Part shown: one piece after another, positions 13,001 through 28,000 of the stretch
Position numbering within the stretch: position 1 is the first letter of the stretch
How the letters are laid out: each line of letters starts with the position of its first letter
DNA from: Leuctra nigra
Taxonomy: Eukaryota; Arthropoda; Insecta; Plecoptera; Leuctridae
Length of the DNA stretch: 64,000 nucleotides
Reading direction: 5' to 3'
Assembly: GCA_934045905.1 (NCBI GenBank)
Contig: OW203770.1
Span: forward strand, 186,001 to 250,000
Notes under the pieces: model-generated
What the model was told of the DNA's origin: nothing
Databases searched by the model: none
What the model saw: only the letters and a program-made list of their open reading frames with translations
Made by a program: the position numbers and the translations under genes

Positions 13001-16000
13001 ATATAATTTTAGGTGATTTAAAAAAAAAGTTTTTTCGTAAATTCGGCAATATATTTTTTTTTTTAATTTTGGAAAATATATTTTTTTGTAACTTTGTAAA
13101 ATTTATTGTTTGTCACAATTTTGGGCAATGAACTAGTAATAGTTGTTTTTCATAATTTTGTAGATAATAGGGAAGTCTCGTGAAGATTAGAATTCAGAAT
13201 AATATTTATTTTATGAAAGTTGAGATGTTGCTGAACACAGATGTGGTATTATTTTTGTTGTTGGACGAATAGTTCTCATGTAATTAATTTACAAAGTTTG
13301 ATAGATCTCCTCTCATTTAAAAACAGGAAAATTGGCAATGACATCACAGTTTGCTATATTGCCATGGCAACAAGGGAATCCCCATGTCAACACAATGTTC
13401 AAGACTTGGAAATGACATCACAGTTCTGATTCTTGTTAAAGGCCGTTTTTCCCGCCAAAAATCATATGATATTTGAACTCGATTTTTATGAATGAAAATT
13501 TAAGATATCACAGGTAATAAGTGTATTTGTCATTATTATTTGTGTTTATTTATAGAAATTTACTAGAATAAAATTTAGTGAGACTTCCCTATTATACTTT
13601 GAGTCATAATCTGTGGTAGGTGAATAACTCATTCATTTAAAATCATTTATTTAAAAAAGAACATATCATGATTATTTCATGATATATTTCTTAAAATTTT
13701 TAAATATTTTATACTTTGTTTTGGAAATACCAGTTAAAATACCGTATTAACTCGTGTATAAGACGCACTCGTGTATAAGACGCACCCTTGTTTTGAGAAG
13801 TCTATTTTAAGTAAACACTTAGCATGCATGTATGAGACGCAGTAAAATGATGAAAAACATTGTGTGTTTGTATACATGTGATATCCATCTAAATGTTGGT
13901 TTTCCAGCTAACTGAGCTATTTGAATGAAAATCACTGCCAACTTGTTGTAAACAAACAGTAATTTCCTGCTTCTGAGAAAGGGGGGAGGGGATTCTCTTC
14001 CCAGCAGCTGTTGCTTGCTCTAAGAGGCATGCACCTGCCTTTTCTCTGCATTCCAAAACAAACCCAACTCCTCTCCTCCCCTTCCATTAAGATCGCCATT
14101 CAACAGTGTTTTGTCTATTTTATGTCTGTCAGAGCAATGTTTTTCAGACGTAAACATATATTTTGTCTCCTGATCTAAATGCAAGGGAAAACATTTTGTT
14201 GCAAAAATGTAATATGTTAATAGTGTTGTGTCTAGACACAGTATGAGTAGTCCAGACAGAGTGAGAGGGAAAGGCAGAGATAGACAACATGTGGCAGTCT
14301 ACCACAGCTCTGTTTACAAACATCCACCTTGGATTTACTGGGAAAAAAGCTTGGTATGCGTGTATAAGACGCAGGGCTGTTTTCAGAATCAAAATATTGA
14401 CATATAATTGCGTCTTATACACGAGTTAATACGGTACTTGGTAGGTACAGAAAATAAAGAAATGGACGTCAAATCATAAGTTCTTCTGTTTCTGTTCGAA
14501 GTTTGAATATTAGTGATTAAGAAATCCATTTTAAGAACCTTAGAATGTTTCATTTCTGAATCAAGACAAGAGTTGAACTCACTTGTAAGAAGAGGATGAA
14601 CTGAGGAAACCGCTGAACCGGTTTAACCATGAGACCGAAGAAACTGAGCCGGTCGTGCGCAGAAACCTGTTTTACCTGAAAACAAAATAAAATATCTTTA
14701 ATGTCCTTATGAATAATCATTTCAAAAGAATATTAATAATTTGTTAACCAGGTCTATTCTAGAACCTTTTCCCAATTCCATTCAGATGGAATCAGGATGA
14801 ACATTGCATGGAATTTCAGTAGAATTGGGAATTTAAAAGTTATAGAATAGACCCCCGGGTTATTAACAGTTTTTATATATTTTTAATTTTAATGTTTAGT
14901 TAAACTAGGTTTATATTTTGAAATAATAAAATTTTTACCTATTTGTAACATGAAATTTAATTATCTCTGAATGTATTTACCTTGAAGAATTCCGCCAGCG
15001 CTGATTTGCGTTTGGCTTCTGTTTTGGCCAAGTCCATTGCGGTTGAGAAGTTGTTGATAAATCCGGAGTAAACGTCCAAAACAACGGCTTTAGAGAATCC
15101 GGCCACAAACACATCGCCCAGCCTGGAATAAACCATCGCCATGGCAACAATATTATATAGACATATTTTTATGATGTTCACCCGACATCACCGAAGCAAA
15201 GGTCCAAGATTGACGGTGGAATTCCACCCCCGACCCGACATTGTGTTGGAAACGGGAGACAGATATTTATTATTATTACATAAATGTTTGGAAAGTTAAT
15301 GATTATAATTTGTAACACTGTATATGAGTGTTCCTCTCAGCAAAGATGTGCAGAAAACCACAGATTTATCTTAATTTTATTTCCATTTTATAATTGAATT
15401 CGATTTTCTCAAATTTTTAATCAATAATTTAATAATTTTTTAATCTCACCATACCAGGGACAATTAAGCATTATTCCACAGAAAATTTTAGGTCAAACTT
15501 TCTGGAATTAACGGCTTAATAAGGAGTGATTAAGTACTGATTATGGCTGATTAATAGATGATTAATGCATGATTAGGGATGATAAGGGATGATTATAGAT
15601 GATTAAGGGATGATTTACCTCTCCTGTTTGTCCCAGTGGATGACAGACTCGGCCAGAGCAATGCGGAATAACGTGTGACATTGCAGAATCTCTGGCAGGC
15701 GGTGGAATAAAGTGGCTATTTTAATACTGCCGAGGATCTGATGATTATAGATGATTAAGGGATGATTACCTCTCCTGTTTGTCCCAGTGGATGACTGACT
15801 CGGCCAGAGCAATGCGGAACAACGTGTGACATTGCAGAATCTCTGGCAGGCGGTGGAATAATGTGGCTATTTTAATACTGCCGAGGATCGGAGGGGAAGA
15901 GTCTTCTAGCGGCTTCTTGTAGTCCTGAAATAACAAGAGAAATTAATCAATATGTCAGTCATGATATGTCAATACAATAACAACGACAATCACATTGACT

Positions 16001-19000
16001 AAGCAATCTAACAGTTTCATAGAAAATTTTAATTCAAATGTAATATGAATTCAAACAAACAAAAAAACTGACAAAAACAGGAAGACAACTCTAAAAACTA
16101 TAGATAGGTACATAATATACTAATTTAAATACCTTATTAAATTAAAACATTGAAATGCTTTCCATACAATATCCCTGATATTGCGGCATTTAAATTAACT
16201 AATTATTGATAGGTACCTAATTAGTAATTAGTGATAGATAGAGCTGGTGAAAAATTTCAATGAAAAATTGAAATAAAGATTCTGCCAGAATCCCATGTTT
16301 TTTTTCCAAAAGAATACATGAAATCAATTTTTTCCACGGTATTTAAAAAATTACAACTTTTTCCGAAATTAAAAAAATTTACAAGTCACGAACTGATGAA
16401 AAATTTGATTTCTTGGATTTAAAAAAAAAATATTTATAACCAATAATGATTTTTTTTAAAATATCTAAGAAAATACTTTTGAAAATGCTTTTTTCCACCA
16501 ATAAACAAAGAAACAATGTTTTCCATGATATTTAAAAAAAATAAAAAAAAATCTGAGTTAAAAATAATCAAAAATCTTGAATTGATGAAAAAAATTATCA
16601 TGGATTTTTTGAATAAAAAAATCTTGATCTTGAATCTTGATTTTCAAGATATTTAAAAAATACAAGGTTTTCGAATATGAAATAGTTTAAAAAGTTTTGT
16701 TTGCAGCTATCAATATGTTTGGACTCACGTTGACGAGTCTCTGCAAGGTCTGTAGATAGGAGTTCTCGGAATGAACGATGGCCGCCACGATGTGTCTCCG
16801 CTTCAGCTGCAGGGGGGTCAGGTGGAGGGGCGGGGGGGAGGGCAGGCTGGGGGGAGGCTGGCGGGGCCGGGGGTAATGACCTTCGTCAGTTTCACACAGC
16901 AGCGGCATCCCAATGCAACCTGGACATAGAAAACAATACTTCATTTCACCCAATATTACACAGTGGTATATTCCTTTTTTCAATACTATTTACAATTGTA
17001 CAAGTACAATTGCTTGTAGAAAATAAAAAAAATAGTTACAAAAACAATTATGAAAAAAAATAAAAAAATAAAATACAAATAGGTAAAATTTAAAATATTT
17101 ATAAATAATAATGATGACTTATTTTACAACTTGGAAAACATCTCATAAAAAAAAAGATTTTGGTACAAATTTCCAATTTTTACAAAAAAAACTTTGCTTT
17201 TCAAACAGTTATTTTTGAAAAATAAAAAATATCAAAAATATCATGAAAAAACTGTTTTAAATGAGAGAAGCTTTTTTTGTCAAAATTAAAAATTGTTAAC
17301 AAAAAAGGGTAGCGTTTGAAAAAATTATTGAAAAAATTAATAATTTAATTTAAATTTTTTTTATTTTAAAAATTTGATTTTTGATTTTCTTTAAAGAAAT
17401 TGAAAAGTGAATGAAATCAACCTGTGACATAATATTCACCTGTACTGGCTGCATCTGGCTGTTCGATGTCATATGACGACCCCCTCCTGATGGAGAACCA
17501 TCTTGAAAGTCTGCCGGGCGTCTCGCCTGTGATTGGCTGATTCATCGGCGTTGTGCGCAGTTTGTCACACATTTGTCTCGCTTTGTCCAGCGTCGTCTTC
17601 CCCGGACCGGTCAACCTGAGAAGATATCACATTGTTTACGAGAAATCACTTGGTTAGTAATTTTTACATGAAAATAATATAATATTCTAGAAAAGCTCTG
17701 CTTTTTTATACAGTAAAAAATAGATTTTCTTTATTTGTCCAGAAAAACCTGTATGAAAAAAGCAAAATTTACTACAAAAATAAATACTTAAAATAATATA
17801 ATATGAAATATAAAAATATAAAAATATAATAAATAATAATATATTTATTTTAATACAAAAATAATTTATTTAAAAAAAATATAAATCATATTTTTTTTTT
17901 TTTTTTATTATTTATATTTTTTTTAAATAAATTATTTTTGTATTAAAATAATTATATTATTATTTATTATATTTTTATATTTCATATTATATTATTTTAA
18001 GTATTTATTTTTGTAGTAAATTTTGCTTTTTTCATACAGGTTTTTCTGGAAAAAAATAAAAAAATAAAAATGTCCCTTTAGTTTAGTGAATAAAAATTAA
18101 TAAAATATTTTAACATATTAATGAATGCGATATTATTCAACCTACTTGCTGGTGTTTCTGTCTGAGCTCTCGTCGCCCGAGGAGACGCTCGGCTCTCGTT
18201 CGGATCCCGAGTACCAAGACTCGTCGCCACGCCGCATCGCCGCCTCCTCATTGGCCGGCTCCTCCCAGCCACTCACAGCGCAGTGCGGCTCGTCTGCAAT
18301 CACAACAGAAATCACACGTTTAGACAATTACATGATAACATTTTATTATTATTATGAAAACTCGGTTAAGAGGGCTTGGTAGTGAGCGTGGCCTTGAAGA
18401 GTTTTTAAATCGATTTTTATCAATATCTTTTTCCAGTGTAATTGTTAACAAAATAGGGCTATGGACATGAATTCAGAACAGTTCAATGAAAATAATTTCA
18501 TAGTTTGGAATAAGCTATTAGTTTTATTGTGTCCAACAGGTGTTTTGAACCCGAAAATTACTAAATTTTTGGGTTCTAAACACCTGTAGGACAAAGTAAA
18601 TCAAATAAACCATTCCAAGCTATGGAATTATTTTCATTGAACTGTTCTGAATTCACGTCCATAGCCCTATTTTGTTAACAATTACACTGGAAAAAGATAT
18701 TGATAAAAATCGATTAAAAAACTCTTTAAGGTCAAACTCACTACCCAGCCCTTTAAGCCCCATTTACACGACGCAACTTTCTGTCACAGAACTTAAAACA
18801 TGTTCTAATTTCCATTCAAGAAGTGTGACACAGAAGTGTGGTACAGACGTTGCACCGTGTAAATGAGGCTTTAGTAACAAATGGTCACGTGACCAACAGC
18901 TAAGCCCAAGTGCAATCTGATTGGCTCGCTTATTTAAAATCGCCTCTCTCATTGGCTTAGAGAAGAAGAAAAACACGAAAATGCAACATAATCTCAAAAT

Positions 19001-22000
19001 TTAATATGGTAAAATATCAATATTATATAAATCAGGGTAGGTATATATTTATTTCATCGTAATATCATTAACATGAAGTTATGTTAGAGATACTTTAACC
19101 AAGTTTTGACCATAAATTCACATAAAAAACTTTTTTTTTAAAACAACCTGCAAGTTTTTCCAATCCTTTTGATATGACAATGAAATATTTCGACATTTCC
19201 ATCACTAGTTGAGGAGGCGAATGCTGGGACGGTTCCCTGCTAATAGGCCACGACCGCCTCCTTCCAACTGTCCATCATCACGTATATTCTCACATCCCAG
19301 ATCAAACAACTTCAGTACCTACATTGAGAGGCCAAAAGGCCAAAAACGCATCAAAACACAAACATTCTAAAATTAAATCTTTTGATTTCTTGACATTTGT
19401 CTTTTTCTAAATTATTTTCTTAAGTTTACGTAATTAATATTTTAATTAATTTAGTATTGTAAACATCAGTTTGCTACTTATTTAATTTTCATAACAAATA
19501 AGTTTCCGTTATTACGTAAATTTCCCAAGATTCTTGGCAAATTTCTTGGAATATCTGTACCTCAGGCGTAGAAGGGCGGAAGTCAATTTCAATGATACTT
19601 CAAGGGAGCTCATAAACCAGTAATTCTGTCTCCATCCAATCATATTTGTAATGTAATGAGTCATTGTGTGAGAGAATATTTCGATATAACTGGATTTGTT
19701 GACATCAATCAAATAATAACATTATCTAGTTTGCTCTGCTTTTAAACAATTTCAAATGCAGTACCATGATTTTAATAACAATTCACAATTCAACAATAGT
19801 TATTCACCAATGTATAATAACATAAATATAATCAGGACAAAGCAACTGCACATATATTTTTAAAAACAGCACTATCCAGGGACTGGAACCGGAACCCTTA
19901 TTAATATTAAACATTATTTGGGTTCCATAAGAGTTCCATAAGGGTTCTTTAAATAATTAATGTCTTTGAATTTTCACTTAATTGCCGTTCAAATCTGAAA
20001 TTATTTACTTCTATACAGTTTTTAAAATAAATGATCACTGAGTAAGATTAATATTAGACATTTCTGAGCATGTAAGTTACCAAAAGTCGATTTAAAAAAA
20101 ATGTTGAATTATTGTATGAATTTGATGGAAACTATTGGAACCCTTATGAAACCGGAACGGATATTTATTTGGGCTCCATTCCCTGGAGGTCAATCCTTGA
20201 GATTTCACGTTTTGAAACCATGAACGTTTTTATTGTACAAAACTTGAAACAGTTGACAACTGTTGCTTAGCTTTTAACTTTTTTACGTTTTTACGTTTCA
20301 ACTGTTTTACAATGAGTAAATGGTTTTAAAATGTGAAAACTCAAGAATTGGATGGAACTTGACTACGCTATTCCAATGTACTTCCGGCCTTCTGCCTGTG
20401 AGTCATGATCTCATTCCAACCGGAAGCTGTGAGTTGCTAATCAAGTTGCTATGCAAATCTGTGCTACAAATCATAACAGTTATCAGCCTCGGGAATACGG
20501 CTAAGTTATTCAACATTCAGGTTTATTCAATCAAGCATCATTTCGTATGCCAATATTTAGGTTTTTATTCGTTCAAATATAACATCTTTGACACTCTCGT
20601 AGGCCCATTTGAATGTTTAAATGTGTATTTCTTCTTTCTTCTCCGGTTTTTAGAACATGATTTCCCTCAGTTATTTTGATTTGTATGCTTAAAGTTTATT
20701 TTGTGAGTATGGTTATGTATATTTATATGTATTTATTTTGTATTTGAAGAGTTCGTACAATTTTTCTGTGTTATTATTATAATTTATGTATCTGCCCCGC
20801 AGTCAAGCCATTTTTTGGCTTTGTGGGGCTACAGTTTATTTTTTATTGTATAATTGTATTGTGTGATTGAAAATTAAAAAAAAAAAAAATCTTTGTTTTG
20901 GTTCTCCCAATTAGAGATCGAAGTATTGAGATAATTTAATAAAATTATACTTTGTGGACCGTCCTAAATATTGGTTTTATTATATTCCCTCACTTGAACT
21001 GAAATGATCCATAAAAGACAACCCAGATCTTAAAACATTCGGCTGTACTAAAAGATAAACATTTTAGATATTTCCGAAATTTTTAACCAAGTTATGAAAC
21101 ACGTAGGTATATAAAAATTAGCAACAAATTAGCAAAGCTAATTTTTTAGATCTTAGAAAATAATCAAAATATGAAGATAATATTTCTGACCAAATTCACA
21201 AAATGTTGGTAAAAACTATAAATTCTGCTAAATGTTCTAGCCAGACAAGGGAGGAAGAGACAGTTTTATGACGTATTATTAGGGAGGGATTTCTGCACAG
21301 TCCCAAATGTTCGAACATCACGTAACAGTGAAGTTGATATCAACAGGTGGTTTCAATGTCTAGCCAAGGGGCTGAACCACCTGTTGATATGTAGGAAGTG
21401 TTAACATCACGTAACAGTGAAGTTGATATCAACAGGTGGTTTCAATGTCTAGGCAAGGGGCTGAAACCACCTGTTGATATGTAGTAAGTGTTAACATCAC
21501 GTAACAGTGAAGTTGATATCAACAGGTGGTTTCAATGTCTAGCCAAGGGGCTGAACCACCTGTTGATATGTAGGAAGTGTTAACATCACGTAACAGTGAA
21601 GTTGATATCAACAGGTGGTGTCAATGTCTAGGCAAGGGGTTGAACCACCTGTTGATATGTAGTAAGTGTTAACATCACGTAACAGTGAAGTTGATATCAA
21701 CAGGTGGTTTCAATGTCTAGCCAAGGGGCTGAACCACCTGTTGATATGTAGGAAGTGTTAACATCACGTAACAGTGAAGTTGATATCAACAGGTGGTTTC
21801 AATGTCTAGCCAAGGGGCTGAACCACCTGTTGATATGTAGGAAGTGTTAACATCACGTAACAGTGAAGTTGATATCAACAGGTGGTTTCAATGCACAGCC
21901 AAGGGGTTGAACCACCTGTTGATATGTAGTAAGTGTTAACATCACGTAACAGTGAAGTTGATATCAACAGGTGGTGTCAATGTCTAGGCAAGGGGTTGAA

Positions 22001-25000
22001 CCACCTGTTGATATGTAGTAAGTGTTAACATCACGTAACAGTGAAGTTGATATCAACAGGTGGTTTCAATGTCTAGCCAAGGGGCTGAACCACCTGTTGA
22101 TATGTAGGAAGTGTTAACATCACGTAACAGTGAAGTTGATATCAACAGGTGGTTTCAATGTCTAGCCAAGGGGCTGTTCCACCTGTTGATATGTAGGAAG
22201 TGTTAACATCACGTAACAGTGAAGTTGATATCAACAGGTGGTTTCAATGTCTAGCCAAGGGGTTGAACCACCTGTTGATATGTAGGAAGTGTTAACATCA
22301 CGTAACAGTGAAGTTGATATCAACAGGTGGTTTCAATGTCTAGCCAAGGGGTTGAACCACCTGTTGATATGTAGTAAGTGTTAACATCACGTAACAGTGA
22401 AGTTGATATCAACAGGTGGTTTCAATGTCTAGCCAAGGGGCTGAACCACCTGTTGATATGTAGTAAGTGTTAACATCACGTAACAGTGAAGTTGATATCA
22501 ACAGGTGGTTTCAATGTCTAGCCAAGGGGCTGAACCACCTGTTGATATGTAGGAAGTGTTAACATCACGTAACAGTGAAGTTGATATCAACAGGTGGTTT
22601 CAATGTCTAGCCAAGGGGCTGAACCACCTGTTGATATGTAGGAAGTGTTAACATCACGTAACAGTGAAGTTGATATCAACAGGTGGTTTCAATGTCTAGC
22701 CAAGGGGTTGAACCACCTGTTGATATGTAGTAAGTGTTAACATCACGTAACAGTGAAGTTGATATCAACAGGTGGTTTCAATGTCTAGCCAAGGGGCTGA
22801 ACCACCTGTTGATATGTAGTAAGTGTTAACATCACGTAACAGTGAAGTTGATATCAACAGGTGGTTTCAATGTCTAGCCAAGGGGCTGAACCACCTGTTG
22901 ATATGTAGGAAGTGTTAACATCACGTAACAGTGAAGTTGATATCAACAGGTGGTTTCAATGTCTAGCCAAGGGGCTGAACCACCTGTTGATATGTAGTAA
23001 GTGTTAACATCACGTAACAGTGAAGTTGATATCAACAGGTGGTTTCAATGTCTAGCCAAGGGGTTGAACCACCTGTTGATATGTAGTAAGTGTTAAGAGG
23101 CAAACGGAAGCGAGCGGGAATCGCACGGTTCGTCAGAGGCTTTTTTTGAAATTTTGTCTTCCCACTAATTAATTTTAAAAAATCAGATAGTAACGACCCA
23201 TTACAGCCTAATAGACTAAATAATGCCGCACACTGGAGTTCATTATGACCTCTGGTACGACCTCAAAGTGTTAAATACGATTTTATTTTTATTATTTTAA
23301 ATTCATAGCATTCATAGCGCAGATCTCACGCGATGTAATCAAATGTCATTGATTCATTCTTTACAACTATTTGAACGTTAGTCTAGTTAACTTAGTTACG
23401 AATTACTTTATCTGATAATTCAACTCAGAAGTCTGTAATAAAATAACTTGGCATTTCAATGGGTCTTTCGCTATTCATGGCAAATTTTTCACAATCCACA
23501 AAACAAAATAAATGTTTGTGTTCTGCTTCACAATAAGACAAGAAAAGTGATCAGCGTAATTTTAAAGTCTATCTTTCAATAACATTTCGATACAGAAAAA
23601 GACATGCTGCTATTTTCAAAAGCTGCTTTCCCCCTCTTATATTTATTTGAAAAACTACTGTATGGTGTTTCAATGTTTTATTCTAACAGTTTTAAATGTA
23701 CACGTTCCTGGTTGATTTTCAGAGCTATGAGAGTTTGTGTACTGCTTTATTTCAACGTTTATCCATAAAAATTGCGTTTTAACGCGATTTTTATTTTGTC
23801 TGGGGCTTACTGTTCTGCAGCGAGGCTAATGGCGACGGATGGATGATTATGATGATGATTGGGAGATGATGGTGAAGAGTAGGTAAGGATGGAAGGTGGG
23901 AAGGAGGCGGTCGTGGCCTATAAGTAGGGTACCTTCCCAGCATTTGCCTGTCGACTGAGGGAATACCACGAAAAAACCCCAGTCAGGAAGGACGGCCGCG
24001 GGAATTGAACCCGGGCCTCCGGAATACAAGTTCAGAGCGTTAACCACTCAGCCATACCTGTTCCGTTTACGCGATTTAAACACACATTTTGGTCGATTTG
24101 GTTATGAAATTTTATATTACCATTGTTTGAATTACTATCGCTTATCGATATTGATTTTCTCTGGTACTAAATCGATGCAAATCACCCCCCCCCCCCCCCC
24201 CCCCCCCCCACCCCTGCTACATTGAAGTTACGCTTGTGAATAATATCCACATTGTCACGTGATATTGCTCGCCCGCATGGACTCGCTTTATGACGTCACA
24301 AAGTCGCTTCCTCTGCTGATTGAATGATGAGTGAGTGTACAGTCAGAACACGTAGCATCAAGCACTCGGAACACCCGAACAACATGGTCACGAGCGTACG
24401 TCCCAGAGAGTTCCTAGCTCCAGTCACCTATATGTACTGCAGTGTACAGTCAGAACACGTAGCATCACGCACTCGGAACACCCGGACAACATGGTCACGA
24501 GCGTACGTCCCAGAGAGTTCCTAGCTCCAGTCACCTATATGTACTGCAGTGTATAGTCAGAACACGTAGCATCACGCATCCGGAACACCCGAGCACGTGG
24601 TGACGAGCGTACGTCCCACATTATTCCTAGCTTCAGTCAACCATATATTTGTTATGAAGGCGACACTCCCAATATTACTCATAGAAAATACTCGGAAAAT
24701 AAAACATTGATATTATTTACTACTTTTGCCGATGACGTAAAGAGAGCAAGAAATTGACATTAGAAATAATGCAATCTAATGTCTCATTTGCTTCTTCTTT
24801 TAAAATGCCTAGAGGAGATTTTTCAATACTCTGCTAAAATCAGTATTCAAGAAATGCATAAAATATAATCAGCTCACAGACCCTAAGTCAACTTAAATAT
24901 AATCCTAATCAACCGTTTAAAAGTTTGCACAGCATTGAACCTAAATGTGTTTCCCATTCTAAGTTATAAAACATATTGCAACTAAATATTGAAAGTATAA

Positions 25001-28000
25001 ACAAAAAGTATAATCGAGAAAGTTGATGAACAAATCAAAAAAACCGCACATAATGGAAGAAAATTTAAAATATTGTGAACATTCATCAGAAGCAATGCAA
25101 ATCTGTGCATCTTTTTGCAGTGTTCAAAATTTCACAAATTTCACATAATGACAATGCATTGTAATTTCTATTGCACAAGTCATGTATTTTAGCGACTATT
25201 TGGAAGAATGGAAAACGACACAGAAATACAGATTTAAATAAATTTGGTCGGAAACAAAATTGGAAGTTAAAATGTTTCACCCTCTCAAGGGTTCCAATTG
25301 ACCATTTTAAATATTATCTAGGTGGCTCTGCTTTCTAAGAAAAATCATATGCAGTTTGATTTCCAGACACCTTAGTCCCTGTTTCAACAATAGGTAAAAC
25401 AGGGACTAAGGTGTCTGGAAATAAAACTGCATATGATTTTTCTTAGAAAGCAGAGCCTCCGAGATAATATTTAAAATGGTCTATTGAGTCAAAACCGTTT
25501 AACACCACAAACGTGAAGTTTAACGAAAATAAATTGTTTCATAAGTGGGTGTAAAATAAATAAAATAAAACATTACAATAATGAATATAAAACATTATTA
25601 TAGGTATTTTTTAAAGTATTGATAACATGATATGAACATGTTGAAAAGCAGTTGAAAATGTTCATTAGAAAATGTCCATGAAAATCCAAAGTCCTGCGTC
25701 TAATTGAAGCCAAGCAATGTGATTGTTGTTTTCATCTGTATTTACAATCCATTGCGTATAAACAGCAAGGATTTGGCAAGGAGGACCGGCTGAAAGCCAC
25801 ACAGAAATACCAGAGCTCTTTGTAACGCTTTGATAAGCGAGCATGCGCATTATATGCGTGTCAAAGATTCTCTACTGACCTTGGAAAGAACTAACACGAA
25901 ATGCGTCAAAGAGAGTGATGATATTTCCTTCGAGGAATCGGCGAAAAGATTTCCAAATACACATAAAACGTACCTTTGTTAAATGTCAATAATTTTTAAA
26001 TTAACCACGGACTAGTTTAAAAATGTACTAAAACACCTGAAATGTTGGTAGGTATGCAAAATGTGAAGTTGATCAGTCAAACGGTTCCAATTTAAATGTT
26101 CAAACAAACACTGCAGGTTCAAAAATGATACTCTTGACCTCACATTAGTACCTATTGTAAAAAATGTATGATCAATTGGTCAAACCAAAATCCTCGTTTC
26201 ACGCACATTTTCACTCTCACCTTGAATCCCAAAACAATTGAACAGTTCAAGTCTCTTCATTTCCCCAAACAACACCAGTTTAAATTGAAGTACCGCTCCA
26301 GAACATTAGTGTCAGAAACTGGATAATATTCCCAAATATCAGCAGAACTCAGCAATATAAAAACACACTCTTAAAAATACATTATTTGTAACCAAACTCG
26401 TAAATAAATCTGAACATTTCTATTTCTTTCAATATTTTCTACGAGCTTGTGCACAATAAGTTAGTGTTTTATTGCCATAGTAGACAAAATAATAGCTAGG
26501 TACACTCTAATAATTTTTTTAATTTTTCGTAATTCTCGACTATAAATTAGCTAAACTCCAATATTTGTCTCCAACTTTTGGTATATTTCTATGGTTAAAA
26601 CGTTATATTGATATTAGGGAATAATATTTATTTCCAATGTTTCCAATGTAAACTTGACGTAACAACGACGAACTAAACAAGTCTTCTTTCCACTGAGTGT
26701 TTTGTACAATCTCGTTATGCGTCTGTTTGAATGTAATTATACATCAGTTTGAACCTCAGCTAGGAACTTGGCAATGAAAAGACGAGTGAAATATCTCAGC
26801 AATGCGCACGCTTAGTTTTTACACGCGAGCAAAAACATCGCAATTCATCGCTCAAACCAGAGATGAACCAGATGTAAGGTGGAGCAATCGATCGATGTAT
26901 ACAAAAATATTTGTTCTTGAAATTACAAGTTCAAAACACGTTTTCCTACATTTCAACTATATTAAAGAATAACAGATTCATTTAATGTCCTTTAGTTTGC
27001 AACTCCAGTCCAATAATGAGTTTTCAATTTTATGTCTCTTGAGAATGAACAAAACTTTAACATGGGAGGTATAGGAAAATAATTTCGAATTTGGTTTATA
27101 ACTTTTAAAAAAGCTCACGTTGGTATTGTTTTCAATTTTTTTTCTGATAGTATGTTCATATGTCTACCATAATAAAAAAATTTGGTTCAAATCTATCGAC
27201 GAAAAAAAAAAGATCTTCATTATAGCCTAAAAATGCCACGATTTTCTTTTTCCGCCATAAGATAACATGGGGGAGACAAATCAATTTATCTCAGAAACTG
27301 GACACGCGAATTGTTTAATTTTTTCAGGGAATGAGTTTTTCATGATTATCAATAAGTCCCCAAAATTTCAAGTAAATCGGAAACATTGGATTAACATCAA
27401 ATACGAGCCATTTTCATCAAATGTAACGTTACAAATTGTATTTTACTCATGAATATTCCCGGGGTATCTTTGTGACTGAGTTTAATCGTAGTTTACCTCA
27501 GTCGACAGGCAAATGATGGGAAGGTTTCTTAATGAACTACATTCACCGTAAGAATGACGACCTTAAAATTACTGTCAAGTTTCCTTAGTACTTAGCTCAG
27601 TTTCCACATTTTATTGACTGCAAAATATACCTACGTAATTAATAAAACCAATACGTGTTGGAATGCGTCATGCTCATATTTTATATTTAATTATTTGTCA
27701 ACAGTTTCTATTTTCATTTTAAAATCTTCTTCACCTCGACAACAAATTATCAAATTTCCGTCAAAAAGAAAGACATAAGCAAAAGTAGTCCAAGAAAAAA
27801 CAATTTCCTAATAAATTGTAATGATATTATAATATTAACACATTGTTTCTAATTCGAACAAATAAGCGATACGTGATGGAGCCACTTCTGGCAGGAAACT
27901 TTTTAGATGCACTTTTTTATTTTGAAGTTTGTGTTTCCATAGGGCAGTGAAAAAGAAGAAACAAATTAAATTTAGATTTAGTTACAAGTTTACTTTTTCA

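Noticed and set aside
20320..20679. 119-codon open frame as a gene
   Set aside because: No recognised similarity, biased hydrophobic composition, and it lies in a retroelement 3' region.
21316..23097. CRISPR-like array of palindromic repeats
   Set aside because: The units are contiguous 89-bp satellites without unique spacers, and the genome is eukaryotic.
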